A DNA stretch of 64,000 nucleotides from Streptomyces cucumeris (GTDB lineage Bacteria > Actinomycetota > Actinomycetes > Streptomycetales > Streptomycetaceae): the NCBI RefSeq assembly GCF_024295805.1, contig NZ_JANCLX010000011.1, positions 62,001 to 126,000 on the forward strand. Reading direction: 5' to 3'. The notes beneath the pieces are model-generated. The model was not told where the DNA came from. It saw nothing but the letters and a program-made list of their open reading frames with translations, and made no database searches. Both the position numbers and the translations under genes were made by a program. Shown in pieces: positions 32,711 to 41,223 of this stretch (the stretch's first letter is position 1; the number at the start of each line of letters is the position of its first letter).

Positions 32711-32754
32711 TCTCCGCGGCGGCCGGTCCGGCCGCACGGAAAGCTGTGCCGTAC

Positions 32755-32822
32755 GGCAGCCCTCTTTGGGGAGAGGACTGCCGCTGACCGGGCGGCCCCC
32801 TTTGGGGAGGGGGCTCGCCCGG
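32755..32822 (+). terminator. Two tandem stem-loops with the same loop sequence
   Basis: Hairpin 1 has arms 32755-32765 and 32772-32782; hairpin 2 has arms 32788-32801 and 32808-32822. Both loops are TTGGGG flanked by A-rich closing bases, so the second looks like a diverged copy of the first. They lie after the secreted protein gene and 295 bases before sucC. Confidence 0.6.
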
Positions 32823-33116
32823 TCGCGGCGTTTCCGGGGGCCACTCCGGCGGGGCCACCGCTTCGCCGCGACACGACCGCACCGGGCGAGGCACCATCGG
32901 AATAGATACCCATGGCAGCGATCTGTGACCGTAATCACCGCTCGAGTGTGATCTGCGATTTAGGGTCATCCGGTCCACAGGGATAACCTGCGTGGCGGAC
33001 ATGCCGCGTACCCGGCGCACGTGTGCCGCCCTCGTCAAAGATCGCGTCCTCACGCTGCCCCAGCGGCACGCCCGCGCAGACAACGACCGCGATATCCAGA
33101 AAAGGGACGGACGCGC
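32823..33116 (+). other. sucC upstream region
   Basis: About 290 bases with no gene. The middle (32920-32990) is less GC-rich, with GTGATCTGCGATTTAGGGTC containing a possible -10 (TAGGGT). It must carry the sucCD promoter; no riboswitch core is recognised. Confidence 0.45.
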
Positions 33117-34289
33117 GTGGACCTGTTCGAGTACCAGGCGAGGGACCTCTTCGCCAAGCACGGTGTACCGGTGCTGGCCGGTGAAGTCATCGACACGCCT
33201 GAGGCGGCGCGCGAGGTGGCCGAGCGACTGGGCGGCCGCGCGGTCGTCAAGGCGCAGGTGAAGGTCGGTGGCCGTGGCAAGGCCGGCGGCGTCAAGCTGG
33301 CCTCCGACCCGGCGGACGCCGTGGAGAAGGCGGGCCAGATCCTGGGGATGGACATCAAGGGCCACACGGTCCACAAGGTGATGCTCGCCCAGACCGCGGA
33401 CATCAAGGAGGAGTACTACGTCTCCTTCCTGCTGGACCGCACCAACCGCACCTTCCTCGCCATGGCCTCCGTCGAGGGCGGCGTGGAGATCGAGGTCGTC
33501 GCGGAGCAGAACCCCGAGGCGCTCGCCAAGATCCCGGTGGACGCCATCGACGGTGTGACCGCGGAGAAGGCCGCCGAGATCGTCGCCGCCGCGAAGTTCC
33601 CGGCCGACATCGCGGGCCAGGTCACGGAGGTCCTCCAGCAGCTGTGGACCGTCTTCATCAAGGAAGACGCCCTGCTCGTCGAGGTGAACCCGCTGGTCAA
33701 GACCGGCGACGGCCAGATCATCGCGCTGGACGGCAAGGTCTCCCTGGACGCCAACGCCGAGTTCCGCCAGCCGGAGCACGCGGCGCTCGAGGACAAGGAC
33801 GCCGCCAACCCGCTGGAGGCCGCGGCCAAGGCCAAGGGCCTCAACTACGTCAAGCTCGACGGCGAGGTCGGCATCATCGGCAACGGCGCGGGTCTGGTCA
33901 TGTCGACCCTCGACGTCGTCGCCTACGCCGGTGAGAACCACGGCAATGTGAAGCCCGCCAACTTCCTCGACATCGGTGGCGGCGCCTCCGCCGAGGTGAT
34001 GGCCAACGGTCTCGAGATCATCCTGGGCGACCCCGACGTCAAGTCGGTCTTCGTCAACGTCTTCGGTGGCATCACCGCCTGCGACGCCGTGGCCAACGGC
34101 ATCGTCCAGGCCCTGGAGCTGCTGAAGTCCAAGGGCGAGGACGTCAGCAAGCCGCTGGTCGTGCGCCTCGACGGCAACAACGCGGAGCTGGGTCGCAAGA
34201 TCCTCACCGACGCCAACCACCCGCTGGTGCAGCAGGTGGACACCATGGACGGCGCGGCTGAGCGTGCCGCCGAGCTGGCTGCGAAGTAA
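33117..34289 (+). CDS. sucC: Succinyl-CoA synthetase beta subunit
   Basis: This 390-residue subunit starts at GTG 33117 with AGGGA about ten bases upstream (first residues MDLFEYQARDLFAKHGVPV). It is the ATP-grasp subunit that binds nucleotide and forms succinyl-CoA from succinate with the alpha subunit in the TCA cycle. The ATP-grasp lobe (AEVAERLGGRAVVKAQV, GRGKAGGVKLA) is followed by the ligase-CoA domain with NGAGLVMSTLD, LDIGGGAS and NVFGGITACD, which contact CoA and phosphate. sucD follows after 21 bases, giving the usual two-gene operon. A frame extends upstream to 33021 but lacks a ribosome-binding site and family similarity. Confidence 0.97.
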   Translation: MDLFEYQARDLFAKHGVPVLAGEVIDTPEAAREVAERLGGRAVVKAQVKVGGRGKAGGVKLASDPADAVEKAGQILGMDIKGHTVHKVMLAQTADIKEEYYVSFLLDRTNRTFLAMASVEGGVEIEVVAEQNPEALAKIPVDAIDGVTAEKAAEIVAAAKFPADIAGQVTEVLQQLWTVFIKEDALLVEVNPLVKTGDGQIIALDGKVSLDANAEFRQPEHAALEDKDAANPLEAAAKAKGLNYVKLDGEVGIIGNGAGLVMSTLDVVAYAGENHGNVKPANFLDIGGGASAEVMANGLEIILGDPDVKSVFVNVFGGITACDAVANGIVQALELLKSKGEDVSKPLVVRLDGNNAELGRKILTDANHPLVQQVDTMDGAAERAAELAAK

Positions 34290-34310
34290 GGGACGAGGTC
34301 ACCAGAAACC

Positions 34311-35195
34311 ATGGCTATCTTCCTCACCAAGGAAAGCAAGGTCATCGTCCAGGGGATGACCGGGTCCGAGGGTCAGAAGCACACCCGTCGGATGCTTGCC
34401 TCGGGCACCAACATCGTCGGCGGCGTGAACCCGCGCAAGGCCGGCACCACCGTTGACTTCGACGGCACCGAGGTCCCGGTCTTCGGCTCCGTCAAGGAGG
34501 CCATCGACGCCACCGGCGCCGATGTCACGGTCATCTTCGTCCCGGAGAAGTTCACCAAGGACGCGGTCATCGAGGCGATCGACGCCGAGATCCCGCTCGC
34601 CGTCGTGATCACCGAGGGCATCGCCGTCCACGACTCGGCCAACTTCTGGGCCTACGCGGGCAAGAAGGGCAACAAGACCCGCATCATCGGCCCGAACTGC
34701 CCGGGTCTGATCACGCCGGGTCAGTCGAACGCGGGCATCATCCCGGCCGACATCACCAAGCCCGGCCGTATCGGTCTGGTGTCGAAGTCCGGCACCCTGA
34801 CCTACCAGATGATGTACGAGCTGCGGGACATCGGCTTCTCGTCCTGCGTCGGCATCGGCGGTGACCCGATCATCGGCACCACCCACATCGACGCCCTGGC
34901 CGCCTTCGAGGCCGACCCCGACACCGACCTGATCGTGATGATCGGCGAGATCGGCGGCGACGCCGAGGAGCGGGCCGCGGACTTCATCAAGGCCAACGTC
35001 ACCAAGCCGGTCGTCGGCTATGTGGCGGGTTTCACCGCCCCCGAGGGCAAGACCATGGGCCACGCGGGTGCGATCGTGTCCGGTTCCTCCGGCACCGCGC
35101 AGGCGAAGAAGGAGGCCCTGGAGGCCGCGGGCGTGAAGGTCGGCAAGACCCCGTCCGAGACCGCCCGCCTCGCGCGCGCTGCGCTGGCCGGCTGA
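34311..35195 (+). CDS. sucD: Succinyl-CoA synthetase alpha subunit
   Basis: This 294-residue subunit carries the phosphohistidine. The N-terminal CoA-binding Rossmann domain (KVIVQGMTGSEGQKHTRRML, GGVNPRKAG) leads to the NCPG motif (IIGPNCPGLI) and the ligase domain. There the active-site His lies in FTAPEGKTMGHAGAIVSG. It forms an alpha2beta2 or alpha-beta enzyme with SucC. It is co-transcribed, 21 bases after sucC, and followed by a canonical intrinsic terminator. Confidence 0.97.
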   Translation: MAIFLTKESKVIVQGMTGSEGQKHTRRMLASGTNIVGGVNPRKAGTTVDFDGTEVPVFGSVKEAIDATGADVTVIFVPEKFTKDAVIEAIDAEIPLAVVITEGIAVHDSANFWAYAGKKGNKTRIIGPNCPGLITPGQSNAGIIPADITKPGRIGLVSKSGTLTYQMMYELRDIGFSSCVGIGGDPIIGTTHIDALAAFEADPDTDLIVMIGEIGGDAEERAADFIKANVTKPVVGYVAGFTAPEGKTMGHAGAIVSGSSGTAQAKKEALEAAGVKVGKTPSETARLARAALAG

Positions 35196-35225
35196 CGCCT
35201 TCACGGCGCCGGTCCACGGCTGACA

Positions 35226-35271
35226 GGCGCGGGCCCGCATCACCTCCGGGTGGTGCGGGCCCGCGCCTTTT
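35226..35271 (+). terminator. Intrinsic terminator of sucCD
   Basis: A 19-bp stem (35226-35244 with 35249-35267, one wobble) and a TCCG loop are followed by TTTT. This is the most canonical terminator in the window. Confidence 0.9.
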
Positions 35272-35409
35272 CCGCTCTCCGCGGGGGCGTTCCGGCGGAG
35301 GTACGTATCGCCCATATGGCCGCGCATGAATAAAAGACGCATAAACGGACTAAGCGCGACACGGCGACCAATCGCTTGATGTAGGGATGAAAGGGCTGTT
35401 ATTGGCAGC

Positions 35410-37551
35410 ATGGTCGTCGTGACCCAGACGACCGATCGCAGCCCGACGTTGTCCTCACGCGGCCGCGCCGCGCTCCAGCGTCCCTCCGCCGCCCGGGAGG
35501 CCTTCCTCGGCGGGGTGGTCGCCGCGGGGCTCGGCCTGGGCGCGTTCTCCGTGGCCGTCCTCCTGTTGTGGATCACCTCTCCGTCCCCGGCGAGCAGCCC
35601 CGACGGGGCCCTGCACGTCGCCGCCGATCTATGGCTGCTCGGCCACGGCGCGGACCTCGTCCGTACCGAGACGCTGTCCGGGCACTCGATGCCCATCGGA
35701 CTGCTCCCGCTGCTGATCGGCCTGGTGCCGTGCTGGATGCTCTACCGCGCCGCACAGCACGCCGTCTACCAGCAGGAGACCCCTGACGGCGACGGACAGT
35801 GGGTGTCCGAGGAGTCCGCCGGGGATCCGCGCACCGCCTTCGCGTGGGTGAGCGGCGGCTATCTGCTGGTGGGCCTGGCGGCCGCGCTCTACGCCGCGTC
35901 CGGCCCGCTGCACGTCGATGTGGTCAGCGCGGTGCTCCACCTGCCGGTGGTCGTCGGCACCGTCGCGGCCCTCGGGGTGTGGGTGGCCGACGGGCGGTTC
36001 CCGGTGCGGCTCCCCACCCGGTTCAAGGCCCCGCTCCTGCGGGTCCGGGGCGCCGACCGTGCCGTGCGCGCCCTGGTGTGGGTGCGCGGCCGTAGCTGGT
36101 GCCGACGCCGTCCGCTGATGGCCGCGCTCCGGGCCGGGGCCAGCTCCCTGGTGGTGCTGATGGGCTGTGGCGCGCTGCTCACCGCCACCTCGATGCTCAG
36201 TCACTCCGGCGCCGCCCAGCTTGCGTTCCTCCAGCTCAGCGATGTGTGGTCCGGGCGGTTCGCGGTGCTGCTGGTGAGCCTGGCGCTGCTGCCGAACGCG
36301 ATCGTCTGGGGCGCCGCGTACGGGGTCGGTGCCGGGTTCGCGGCCGGCGGCGGCAGTGTGATCGCCCCGCTCGGGGTCACCTCGACCCCGAAGCTGCCGG
36401 ACTTCCCCCTCGTCGCCGCCCTGCCCGACGACGGGTCCGGCGTCCCGCTGGTCTGGATGACCGGGGTCACCGCGGGGATGTCGCTCGCCCTCTTCATCGG
36501 GATCGCGTCGGCGCGCCGGCTGGGCCGCGGTGACCGGCCCTCCTGGACGCTCACCGAGACCACACTGCTGGCCACGCTGGCCGCGCTGGGCTGTTCGGCC
36601 GCGATGGCGCTGCTGGCCGCCGTCTCCGGCGGTCCGCTCGGCGTCGGCATCCTCGCCGACCTGGGCCCGAGCTGGTGGCGTACGGGCGGGACCACGCTCG
36701 GCTGGACGGTGCTGTTCGGAGTGCCGGGCGCGCTGGTGGTGCGCTGGTTCCGGCTGTACGTCCCGACGTGGATGACCTGGGACGAGTGGAAGGCGGCCCG
36801 GGTCGCGAGCGCGGAGCTGCGGACGCGGAAGCGCCAGGCACGCGCCTCGGAGCGGGCCGCCCGGAAGGCCGAGCGCGAGGCCGAGCACGCGGAGGCGGCG
36901 GCGAGGGCGGCGGCGCGTCCGCGGCCGGCGTCGCCCATGGACGACATCGATCTGCGCAAGGCGATGGCCGAGCCGTGGTGGCAGTGGCTCCGCCCGGGCG
37001 CGCGTGCCGGGTCGGCCCGTCGGCGGAAGCGGGTGCGCGCCGGGGGCGCGGCAGAGACCGGTGCGCGCACCGCCCAGGACCCCGCCGGGCCCACGACGGC
37101 GCCGGTGACCGGTACGGACGGCGCCCCGGCGGCGAGCGGGGCGTCCGGCAAGGGCGGTGCCTCGGGCACGAACGGTGCCCCGGCGGTCGACGGGAGCTCC
37201 ATCAGGAACGGTGCACCGGCCGCGAACGGGTCCTCGGCCGGGACGGGCTCCGCGGTCGCGAACGGGAGCTCCGCCGGGAAGGGCGCCGGGGCGGCCAATG
37301 GGCGTCCCGGCGCGGGCGGGGCCAACGGCAGCAGGAACGGTGCCCCGGACGGTGGCCCGGAGGCGGACCGGCCGGCCCTCGGTACGGCTCCGCATCCGCG
37401 CCGTCGGCTGACCTCCTGGCGCAAGCCCACCGCGTCCGTGGCGGCGGAGCCGTCCACCGCGCCGGTGGAGTCGGGCGGGTCGGGCGCCGCCGGGAGCGAG
37501 TCCACGGCGGCGTCGCCGGAGGCCGGTGACGACGGCGCGCGGGACGCGTAG
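35410..37551 (+). CDS. DUF6350 multi-pass membrane protein
   Basis: The protein has 713 residues. The first about 430 are membrane-spanning with roughly nine to ten helices (for example FLGGVVAAGLGLGAFSVAVL, MPIGLLPLLIGLVPCWMLY, AVLLVSLALLPNAIVWGAAY). This is the DUF6350 family of actinobacteria. A basic coiled segment (KRQARASERAARKAEREAE) follows. The C-terminal about 200 residues are a low-complexity Gly/Ala/Asn/Ser tail of NGAPA- and NGSSAG-type repeats with Arg-rich patches, and are presumably cytoplasmic. Function is unknown. The gene lies between sucCD and purN in many streptomycetes as I remember it. GTG 35419 is an alternative start to ATG 35410. Confidence 0.88.
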   Translation: MVVVTQTTDRSPTLSSRGRAALQRPSAAREAFLGGVVAAGLGLGAFSVAVLLLWITSPSPASSPDGALHVAADLWLLGHGADLVRTETLSGHSMPIGLLPLLIGLVPCWMLYRAAQHAVYQQETPDGDGQWVSEESAGDPRTAFAWVSGGYLLVGLAAALYAASGPLHVDVVSAVLHLPVVVGTVAALGVWVADGRFPVRLPTRFKAPLLRVRGADRAVRALVWVRGRSWCRRRPLMAALRAGASSLVVLMGCGALLTATSMLSHSGAAQLAFLQLSDVWSGRFAVLLVSLALLPNAIVWGAAYGVGAGFAAGGGSVIAPLGVTSTPKLPDFPLVAALPDDGSGVPLVWMTGVTAGMSLALFIGIASARRLGRGDRPSWTLTETTLLATLAALGCSAAMALLAAVSGGPLGVGILADLGPSWWRTGGTTLGWTVLFGVPGALVVRWFRLYVPTWMTWDEWKAARVASAELRTRKRQARASERAARKAEREAEHAEAAARAAARPRPASPMDDIDLRKAMAEPWWQWLRPGARAGSARRRKRVRAGGAAETGARTAQDPAGPTTAPVTGTDGAPAASGASGKGGASGTNGAPAVDGSSIRNGAPAANGSSAGTGSAVANGSSAGKGAGAANGRPGAGGANGSRNGAPDGGPEADRPALGTAPHPRRRLTSWRKPTASVAAEPSTAPVESGGSGAAGSESTAASPEAGDDGARDA

Positions 37552-37584
37552 CGGCGCGGCCAGGACGGCGGCCAGGACATACGC

Positions 37585-37619
37585 ACGGCCCGGCAGGCGG
37601 TGAGCGCCTGCCGGGCCGT
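37585..37619. terminator. Bidirectional terminator between convergent genes
   Basis: A perfect 15-bp stem (37585-37599 with 37605-37619) around GTGAG, between the stops of the DUF6350 gene and the convergent membrane protein gene. Confidence 0.8.
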
Positions 37620-37644
37620 GTCGTCGTCGGTCGTGGCCCTGGGG

Positions 37645-38487
37645 TCAGTCCTCGGTGCTGAGCAGCGGACGCAGCTGCTCGGGCAGCAGGTTCTCGCATT
37701 GTGTGCGGGAGGTCTGGGTCAGGGCGTCGTCCACACAGGTGTAGTAGTCCTTGTAGACGAGCTGGAGGCTGAAGGTCGCGGCCACGATGGCGAGCGCGAG
37801 TCCGCCCGTCACCAGACCGCTGATCGCCGCCGTGGACTGCGGCTTCGACCCGGTGGAGCCGGGCGCGGGCAGCCGGGCCGGGGTGGCGCCGGGCGGCGGG
37901 GGCGGTGCGTTCAGCGCGGCCTGCGCGGGCACCGGGGACGGCGCCGGGCGGCGCGGCTTGGCCCGCAGCGAGCTGATGCCCCAGAACAGGGCCAGCGCGC
38001 CGAGCAGCAGTGCGATCTGCGGCAGGCTGAAGAGGGCGAAGAAGAACCCCCACATGCCCGAGAGCAGGGCGTACCGGGCGCGGCGCTGGGCCGGGTCGGT
38101 GGGGTCCCAGCGGGGGTTGTTCTGGGTGGGGCCGGCCGGCCGGTTGGCGCCGGGGAGGCCGCCGAAGCCGCCGCCCTGGCGGCCGGGCTGGCGGCTGCTC
38201 CACTGGCTGCCCCAGGCCGGGGGCTGCTGGCCGTCCTGGCCGTTCTGCCCGTCCTGGCCGTTCTGCCCGTCCTCGGAGCCGTCCCGGCCGTTGCCGCCGT
38301 CCGGGTGGTGGCGGGGCTGCCAGGGCTGGTCCGGCCGGTCCTCCGGCGGCGGTGCGAACGGATTGTCCTCGGGGCCGCCGCCCTGACCACCGGACGGGGT
38401 CCCGGCGGAACCGCCCCGGGAGGGGTCCCCGGAGGGGCCGTGGGGCGAGGGCGGGGGTGAGGAGGACGGCGACTGCTGCTCATGCAT
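37645..38487 (-). CDS. Proline-rich membrane protein, DUF4190-like
   Basis: From ATG 38487 the protein has 280 residues; ATG 38523 is in frame too. The first about 140 residues are cytoplasmic and disordered (Pro/Ser/Gly/Gln), with the short repeat QNGQDGQNGQDGQ encoded by repeated DNA. Two membrane helices (FFFALFSLPQIALLLGALALFWG and STAAISGLVTGGLALAIVAAT) flank a Pro/Ala linker. A short outer tail with two cysteines (YTCVDDAL and TQCENLLPEQ) follows. The helix pair with a G-x-x-x-G-rich second helix is typical of DUF4190/DUF4352-type proteins. No function is known. It is convergent with the DUF6350 gene and divergent from purN. Confidence 0.8.
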   Translation of the reverse strand: MHEQQSPSSSPPPSPHGPSGDPSRGGSAGTPSGGQGGGPEDNPFAPPPEDRPDQPWQPRHHPDGGNGRDGSEDGQNGQDGQNGQDGQQPPAWGSQWSSRQPGRQGGGFGGLPGANRPAGPTQNNPRWDPTDPAQRRARYALLSGMWGFFFALFSLPQIALLLGALALFWGISSLRAKPRRPAPSPVPAQAALNAPPPPPGATPARLPAPGSTGSKPQSTAAISGLVTGGLALAIVAATFSLQLVYKDYYTCVDDALTQTSRTQCENLLPEQLRPLLSTED

Positions 38488-38876
38488 CAGCGGCGTCGTA
38501 CGCGACGTGCGGGCGTGCCTCATCGCCGCCCCCCGGTCGAGGCGGGAGTCGGAGTGAGGCGATGAGCCGCGCGGCGGCGTCGGTCCGGCATCTGGAGTGT
38601 GTCTTCCCCTTGTGTCGTCGTCCTGCACACCTGATCCGCGACCGGCGGATGCCGGGCGGTCCGGCGGCGCGGGCGCGAGGGTCGTTCCCACGGCGTCAGT
38701 TGGATTCGCAGTCCAGACGCTACCTCCCGTGCCCGCCCCCGTCCCCCGGGGGCCGCTTCGTGTGCCGGTATCGTTGCTGACGGTCGGCGGCTTCGTAGAG
38801 TTCCCCGGAATTCGCGAGCCCATGACCTTGTACGACCACACAAATGGCAGCACCGCCCGCGAGAAAGATCCACGCC
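38488..38876. promoter_or_regulatory. purN upstream region with a possible promoter
   Basis: About 390 bases between divergent genes with no supported coding. TTGCTG (38774-38779), 16 bases, TAGAGT (38796-38801) is a reasonable housekeeping promoter reading toward purN. I see no riboswitch. Confidence 0.4.
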
Positions 38877-39524
38877 GTGGCCTCCCCGCCTTCCTCCGCC
38901 CGCCCCGGGCGCCCCGCCCGTCTCGTCGTACTCGTCTCCGGTTCCGGTACGAACCTCCAGGCGCTGCTCGACGCCATCGCCGCGGAGGGGGTGGACTCCT
39001 ACGGCGCCGAGGTGGTGGCCGTCGGCGCCGACCGCGAGGACATCGTGGGTCTTGAGCGTGCCGAGCGCGCCGGGATCCCCACCTTCGTGTGCCGGGTCAA
39101 GGACCACGGCAGCCGGGACGAGTGGGACGCCGCGCTGGCCGGGGCCACCGCCGGGTACGAGCCCGACCTCGTGGTCTCGGCGGGGTTCATGAAGATCCTG
39201 GGCAAGGAATTCCTCGCCCGGTTCGGCGGCCGCTGTGTCAACACCCACCCCGCGCTGCTGCCCAGCTTTCCCGGTGCCCACGGTGTGCGCGACGCCCTCG
39301 CGCACGGTGTGCGGGTGACCGGCTGCACCGTCCACTTCGTCGACGACGGCGTCGACACCGGCCCGATCATCGCCCAGGGCGTGGTCGAGGTCCGGGACGA
39401 GGACGACGAGTCCGCTCTGCATGAGCGGATCAAGGAAGTCGAGCGTTCGCTGCTCGTCGAGGTCGTGGGGCGTCTGGCGCGTCACGGCTACCGCATTGAG
39501 GGACGAAAGGTAAGGATCCCGTGA
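38877..39524 (+). CDS. purN: Phosphoribosylglycinamide formyltransferase
   Basis: This 215-residue enzyme starts at GTG 38877 (GAGAAAG nine bases before); an in-frame ATG at 38844 lacks a ribosome-binding site. It transfers the formyl group of 10-formyl-THF to GAR, the third step of purine synthesis. Visible motifs are LVVLVSGSGTNLQALLDAI, the catalytic NTHPALLPSFPGAHGVRDAL (Asn and His) and HFVDDGVDTGPIIAQ with the catalytic Asp. The stop overlaps the purH start by 4 bp (GTGA), so the two formyl-transfer enzymes of the pathway are translationally coupled. Confidence 0.97.
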   Translation: MASPPSSARPGRPARLVVLVSGSGTNLQALLDAIAAEGVDSYGAEVVAVGADREDIVGLERAERAGIPTFVCRVKDHGSRDEWDAALAGATAGYEPDLVVSAGFMKILGKEFLARFGGRCVNTHPALLPSFPGAHGVRDALAHGVRVTGCTVHFVDDGVDTGPIIAQGVVEVRDEDDESALHERIKEVERSLLVEVVGRLARHGYRIEGRKVRIP

Positions 39525-41086
39525 CCGCCGAAGGTACGAAGCGGCCCATCCGCCGCGCGCTGGTCAGCGTCTACGACAAGACGGGGCTCGAGGAGCTGGC
39601 CCGCGGGCTGCACACGGCGGGTGTCCAGCTCGTCTCCACCGGCTCGACGGCCGCGAAGATCGCCGCCGCGGGCGTCCCGGTCACCAAGGTCGAGGAGCTG
39701 ACCGGCTTCCCGGAGTGTCTGGACGGCCGCGTCAAGACGCTGCATCCGCGGGTCCACGCGGGCATCCTGGCCGACCAGCGCCTGGAGGCGCACCGCGAGC
39801 AGCTCGGCGAGCTGGGCGTGGAGCCGTTCGAGCTGGTGATCGTCAACCTCTACCCGTTCCGCGAGACCGTCGCCTCGGGCGCGTCGCCCGACGAGTGCGT
39901 CGAGCAGATCGACATCGGCGGGCCGTCCATGGTGCGCGCCGCCGCCAAGAACCACCCGTCCGTGGCCGTGGTCGTCAACCCCGGGCGGTACGACGAGGTG
40001 CTGAAGGCCGTCGCCGACGGCGGCTTCGACCTCGACGGGCGCAAGCGGCTGGCCGCCGAGGCGTTCCAGCACACCGCCGCGTACGACGTGGCGGTGGCCA
40101 ACTGGTTCGCCCGTGACTACGCCGCCGCCGACGACTCCGGCTTCCCCGAGTTCCTGGGCGCCACCGTCACCCGCGCCAATGTGCTGCGCTACGGCGAGAA
40201 CCCGCACCAGGCCGCCGCGCTCTACTCCGACGGCTCCGGCAAGGGCCTGGCGCACGCGGAGCAGCTCCACGGCAAGGAGATGTCGTACAACAACTACGTC
40301 GACACCGAGGCCGCCCGGCGCGCCGCCCATGACCACGCCGCCCCGTGCGTCGCGATCATCAAGCACGCCAACCCCTGCGGCATCGCGGTCGGCGCGGACG
40401 TCGCCGAGGCGCACCGCAAGGCGCACGCCTGTGACCCGCTGTCGGCCTTCGGCGGGGTCATCGCGGTCAACCGCCCGGTGTCGGTCGCCATGGCCGAGCA
40501 GGTCGCCGAGATCTTCACCGAGGTCATCGTGGCGCCGGACTACGAGGACGGCGCGGTCGAGGTGCTGGCCCGCAAGAAGAACATCCGCGTGCTGCGCTGC
40601 GCGGACGCCCCCGAGGCGACCGTCGAGGAGCGCCCGGTCGAGGGCGGTGCGCTGGTCCAGGCCAAGGACCGGTTCCAGGCCGAGGGCGACGACCCGGCGC
40701 ACTGGACGCTGGCCACCGGTGCGGCGCTGGACGCCGACGGCCTGGCCGAGCTGTCCTTCGCCTGGCGCGCCTGCCGCGCCGTGAAGTCCAACGCGATCCT
40801 GCTGTCCAAGGAGGGCGCCACGGTCGGCGTCGGGATGGGCCAGGTCAACCGGGTCGACTCGGCGAAGCTGGCCGTGGAGCGGGCGGGGGAGGAGCGGGCG
40901 CGCGGTGCGTACGCCGCCTCCGACGCCTTCTTCCCCTTCCCGGACGGCTTCGAGGTGCTGGCCCGCGCCGGGGTCCGCGCCGTGGTGCAGCCGGGCGGTT
41001 CGGTCCGTGACGAGCAGGTCGTGGAGGCCGCCGCGAAGGCGGGCGTGACCATGTACTTCACCGGCACCCGCCACTTCTTCCACTGA
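39521..41086 (+). CDS. purH: Bifunctional AICAR transformylase/IMP cyclohydrolase
   Basis: The protein has 521 residues, the normal length. Its N-terminal IMP cyclohydrolase (MGS-like) domain has RALVSVYDKTGLEELAR, STGSTAAKI and KTLHPRVHAGIL. Its C-terminal AICAR formyltransferase has LRYGENPHQAAALY, the catalytic lysine-histidine segment AIIKHANPCGIAVG, LSAFGGVIAVNRPV and the terminal GVTMYFTGTRHFFH. It catalyses the last two steps to IMP using 10-formyl-THF. Its substrate AICAR (ZMP) is the precursor of ZTP, which ties it to the ZTP riboswitch before glyA at 62903. It is coupled to purN and followed by a strong terminator. Confidence 0.98.
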   Translation: MTAEGTKRPIRRALVSVYDKTGLEELARGLHTAGVQLVSTGSTAAKIAAAGVPVTKVEELTGFPECLDGRVKTLHPRVHAGILADQRLEAHREQLGELGVEPFELVIVNLYPFRETVASGASPDECVEQIDIGGPSMVRAAAKNHPSVAVVVNPGRYDEVLKAVADGGFDLDGRKRLAAEAFQHTAAYDVAVANWFARDYAAADDSGFPEFLGATVTRANVLRYGENPHQAAALYSDGSGKGLAHAEQLHGKEMSYNNYVDTEAARRAAHDHAAPCVAIIKHANPCGIAVGADVAEAHRKAHACDPLSAFGGVIAVNRPVSVAMAEQVAEIFTEVIVAPDYEDGAVEVLARKKNIRVLRCADAPEATVEERPVEGGALVQAKDRFQAEGDDPAHWTLATGAALDADGLAELSFAWRACRAVKSNAILLSKEGATVGVGMGQVNRVDSAKLAVERAGEERARGAYAASDAFFPFPDGFEVLARAGVRAVVQPGGSVRDEQVVEAAAKAGVTMYFTGTRHFFH

Positions 41087-41103
41087 GTCGTACGTCACCA
41101 CCA

Positions 41104-41136
41104 GGCCGCACCCCCGGGTCCGGGGGTGCGGCCTTT
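41104..41136 (+). terminator. Intrinsic terminator of purNH
   Basis: A perfect 14-bp stem (41104-41117 with 41120-41133) and a tight loop are followed by TTT. Downstream, TTTGCGCGGCCC occurs twice, at about 41134 and 41162. Confidence 0.85.
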
Positions 41137-41223
41137 GCGCGGCCCGGGCCGCGACCGAGTCTTTGCGCGGCCCCGCCGCACCTGATTGGATCCGACGTCC
41201 CCGCATCCGGGAGGATGAAAGAC

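Noticed and set aside
41087..41223. Region before folD examined for a ZTP or other riboswitch
   Set aside because: Only the purH terminator and a short direct repeat are present; the CCGCCTGGGCA block is missing.
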